Source: Roseiarcus sp963832305 (GTDB lineage Bacteria > Pseudomonadota > Alphaproteobacteria > Rhizobiales > Beijerinckiaceae). From it: 64,000 nucleotides of DNA. The notes beneath the pieces were generated by a model, which was not told the origin of the DNA, ran no database searches, and saw nothing but the letters and a program-made list of their open reading frames with translations. Below, piece by piece: positions 62,877 through 64,000 of the stretch. The position numbers were made by a program, and so were the translations under genes. The stretch spans positions 76,149 to 140,148 of the forward strand of contig CAWHTU010000013.1 of the NCBI GenBank assembly GCA_963832305.1, in the 5' to 3' direction. Every line of letters begins with the position of its first letter. Within the stretch, counting starts at the first letter, position 1.

Positions 62877-64000
62877 TCAGTCCATCGCCACCATCAGGCG
62901 CTCCTCGACCTTGGCGCAAGCGGCGTCGAGCCGCCGCACGCCTTCGGCAAGCTCATCGTCGGAGACCACAAGCGGCGGCAATACGCGCACCACGTTGTCG
63001 CCGGCGGGAATGACAAGCAGCTTCTGCTTGAGCGCCTCCTGGGCGAATTCGGCCGGGGGCGCCCTGAGCCTGAGGCCGATCAACAGTCCCTCGCCGCGGA
63101 CCTCCTCGATCACGGCGCTGCGGCGATCCTTGAGCTCCGCAAGCCGCTGGCGCATGTCGAGACCGAGCCTCGCGACCCGCTCGAGGAAACCCGGCGCCAG
63201 GATAACGTCGAGGGTCGCGTTGCCGACTGCCATCGCCAGCGGGTTGCCGCCGAAGGTCGTGCCGTGGACGCCGACGGTCAAACCGCGCGCCGCGTCGGCG
63301 GTCGCCAGACACGCCGACATCGGAAAGCCGCCGCCGATGCCTTTCGCGGACGTGAGAATATCGGGATGGACGCCGCAATGTTCATAGGCGAAGAACCTGC
63401 CCGTCCGGCCGACGCCCGTCTGCACTTCGTCGAAGATCAAGAGGAGGCCATGCCGGTCGCAGATCTCGCGTAAGCCACGCAGGAATGCCGGTGGAACGAG
63501 CCGCACCCCGCCTTCGCCCTGGATCGGCTCGATCATGATGGAGCCGGTTCCCGGCCCAATCGCAGCCTCGACCGTCGCCAGGTCGGAAAGCGGGATCTGG
63601 TCGAAGCCGTCGACCTTGGGTCCGAAGCCGTCGAGATATTTGGCCTGGCCGCCCGCGGCGATCATCGCGAGGGTCCGGCCATGGAAAGCGCCCTCGAAGG
63701 TGATCGTGCGATAGCGCTCGGGATGGCCGTCGATCGACTGGCGCCGGCGCGCCATCTTGACCGCCGCCTCGTTGGCCTCGGCGCCCGAATTGGCGAAGAA
63801 CACGAGGTCCGCGAAGGTGGCGTCGACCAGGCGGCGCGCAAAGCGCTCGCCCTCCGGATTCTGATAGAGGTTGGAAACGTGCCAAAGCTTCGAGCCCTGG
63901 CTTGTCAACGCTTCGACCAGATGCGGATGGGCGTGGCCGACCGAGGTCACGGCGATGCCGGCGCCGAAATCGAGATAGCGCTCGCCTTCCGTCGAAATCA
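62877..64000 (-). CDS. argD: Acetylornithine aminotransferase, N-terminus beyond the window
   Basis: PLP-dependent class III aminotransferase of arginine (and possibly lysine) synthesis. The visible part reads from position 64000: ISTEGERYLDFGAGIAVTSV is already in frame at the edge, so about 20-30 N-terminal residues are missing. Conserved regions are FANSGAEANEAAVKMARRR, TFEGAFHGRTLAMIAAGGQ, LIFDEVQTGVGRTGRFFAYE, and SAKGIGGGFPMSACLAT with the PLP lysine. GTTFGGNPLAMAVGNATL follows. First gene of the argD-argF-hslO group. Confidence 0.95.
   Translation of the reverse strand, partial: ISTEGERYLDFGAGIAVTSVGHAHPHLVEALTSQGSKLWHVSNLYQNPEGERFARRLVDATFADLVFFANSGAEANEAAVKMARRRQSIDGHPERYRTITFEGAFHGRTLAMIAAGGQAKYLDGFGPKVDGFDQIPLSDLATVEAAIGPGTGSIMIEPIQGEGGVRLVPPAFLRGLREICDRHGLLLIFDEVQTGVGRTGRFFAYEHCGVHPDILTSAKGIGGGFPMSACLATADAARGLTVGVHGTTFGGNPLAMAVGNATLDVILAPGFLERVARLGLDMRQRLAELKDRRSAVIEEVRGEGLLIGLRLRAPPAEFAQEALKQKLLVIPAGDNVVRVLPPLVVSDDELAEGVRRLDAACAKVEERLMVAMD

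Overview
This is a 64 kb stretch of a GC-rich alphaproteobacterial chromosome, most like the Hyphomicrobiales (Rhizobiales), possibly near Beijerinckiaceae/Methylocystaceae or Bradyrhizobium-like lineages. Supporting signs are the ffh-rpsP-rimM-trmD block, argD-argF-hslO, a GAF-type PtsP (EI-Ntr), the ureEFG order, extensin-family and DUF1007/NicO proteins, and the short palindromic repeats typical of rhizobial genomes (positions 122-205, 6128-6213, 11561-11600, 24770-24933, 25911-25982). Species cannot be told from the sequence alone.

Layout. 1-11.6 kb: a mostly minus-strand run with the yejABE peptide importer, a DUF2214 membrane protein, a RimK-like ATP-grasp ligase with a GNAT partner, ligA, two small secreted proteins (plus strand), an alpha/beta hydrolase, miaA and an ASCH protein. 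11.6-15.9 kb: AlkD-like DNA repair, a TetR regulator, urease accessory genes ureE-ureF-ureG, and the RNase P RNA gene. 16-19.6 kb: two tandem glycine-zipper lipoproteins, a peptidoglycan amidase, a sulfotransferase-like protein behind an AT-rich leader, and a small membrane protein. 19.9-22.7 kb: molybdopterin oxidoreductase genes iorA-iorB. 23.2-28.1 kb: ffh, rpsP, rimM, an isolated Rieske gene, a VOC protein and trmD. 28.2-30.3 kb: an unusual ATPase-cyclase fusion. 30.4-33.1 kb: 3-hydroxyacyl-CoA dehydrogenase and etfAB (fatty-acid oxidation and electron transfer). 33.4-38.7 kb: a complete Dpp/Opp-type ABC importer. 38.9-44 kb: ptsP, prfA, nadD and a decayed D-2-hydroxyacid dehydrogenase. 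44-49.6 kb: TPR lipoprotein, extensin-like protein, DUF1007-NicO metal transport pair, YbhB-like protein, D-cysteine desulfhydrase-type enzyme, then a CDF transporter remnant. 50-57.5 kb: aldo/keto reductase, CHAD protein, acyl-CoA synthetase, GtrA, TauE/SafE permease and propionyl-CoA synthetase. 58-64 kb: secreted serine protease, PepSY protein and response regulator, ispA, hslO, argF and the main part of argD.

Two things stand out. First, the 705-residue protein at 28173-30290 joins an N-terminal P-loop NTPase to a C-terminal class III nucleotidyl-cyclase-like domain. It sits alone between housekeeping genes, in DNA visibly richer in A/T. This is the best candidate for an undescribed signalling or defence protein. 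Second, six otherwise well-conserved genes (alkD-like, ureE, iorB, ptsP, prfA, an acyl-CoA synthetase) each contain exactly one net extra base. Since prfA is essential, at least some of these are probably sequence errors. Three of the six fall where a GANTC site (the CcrM methylation motif) would be restored by removing one T.
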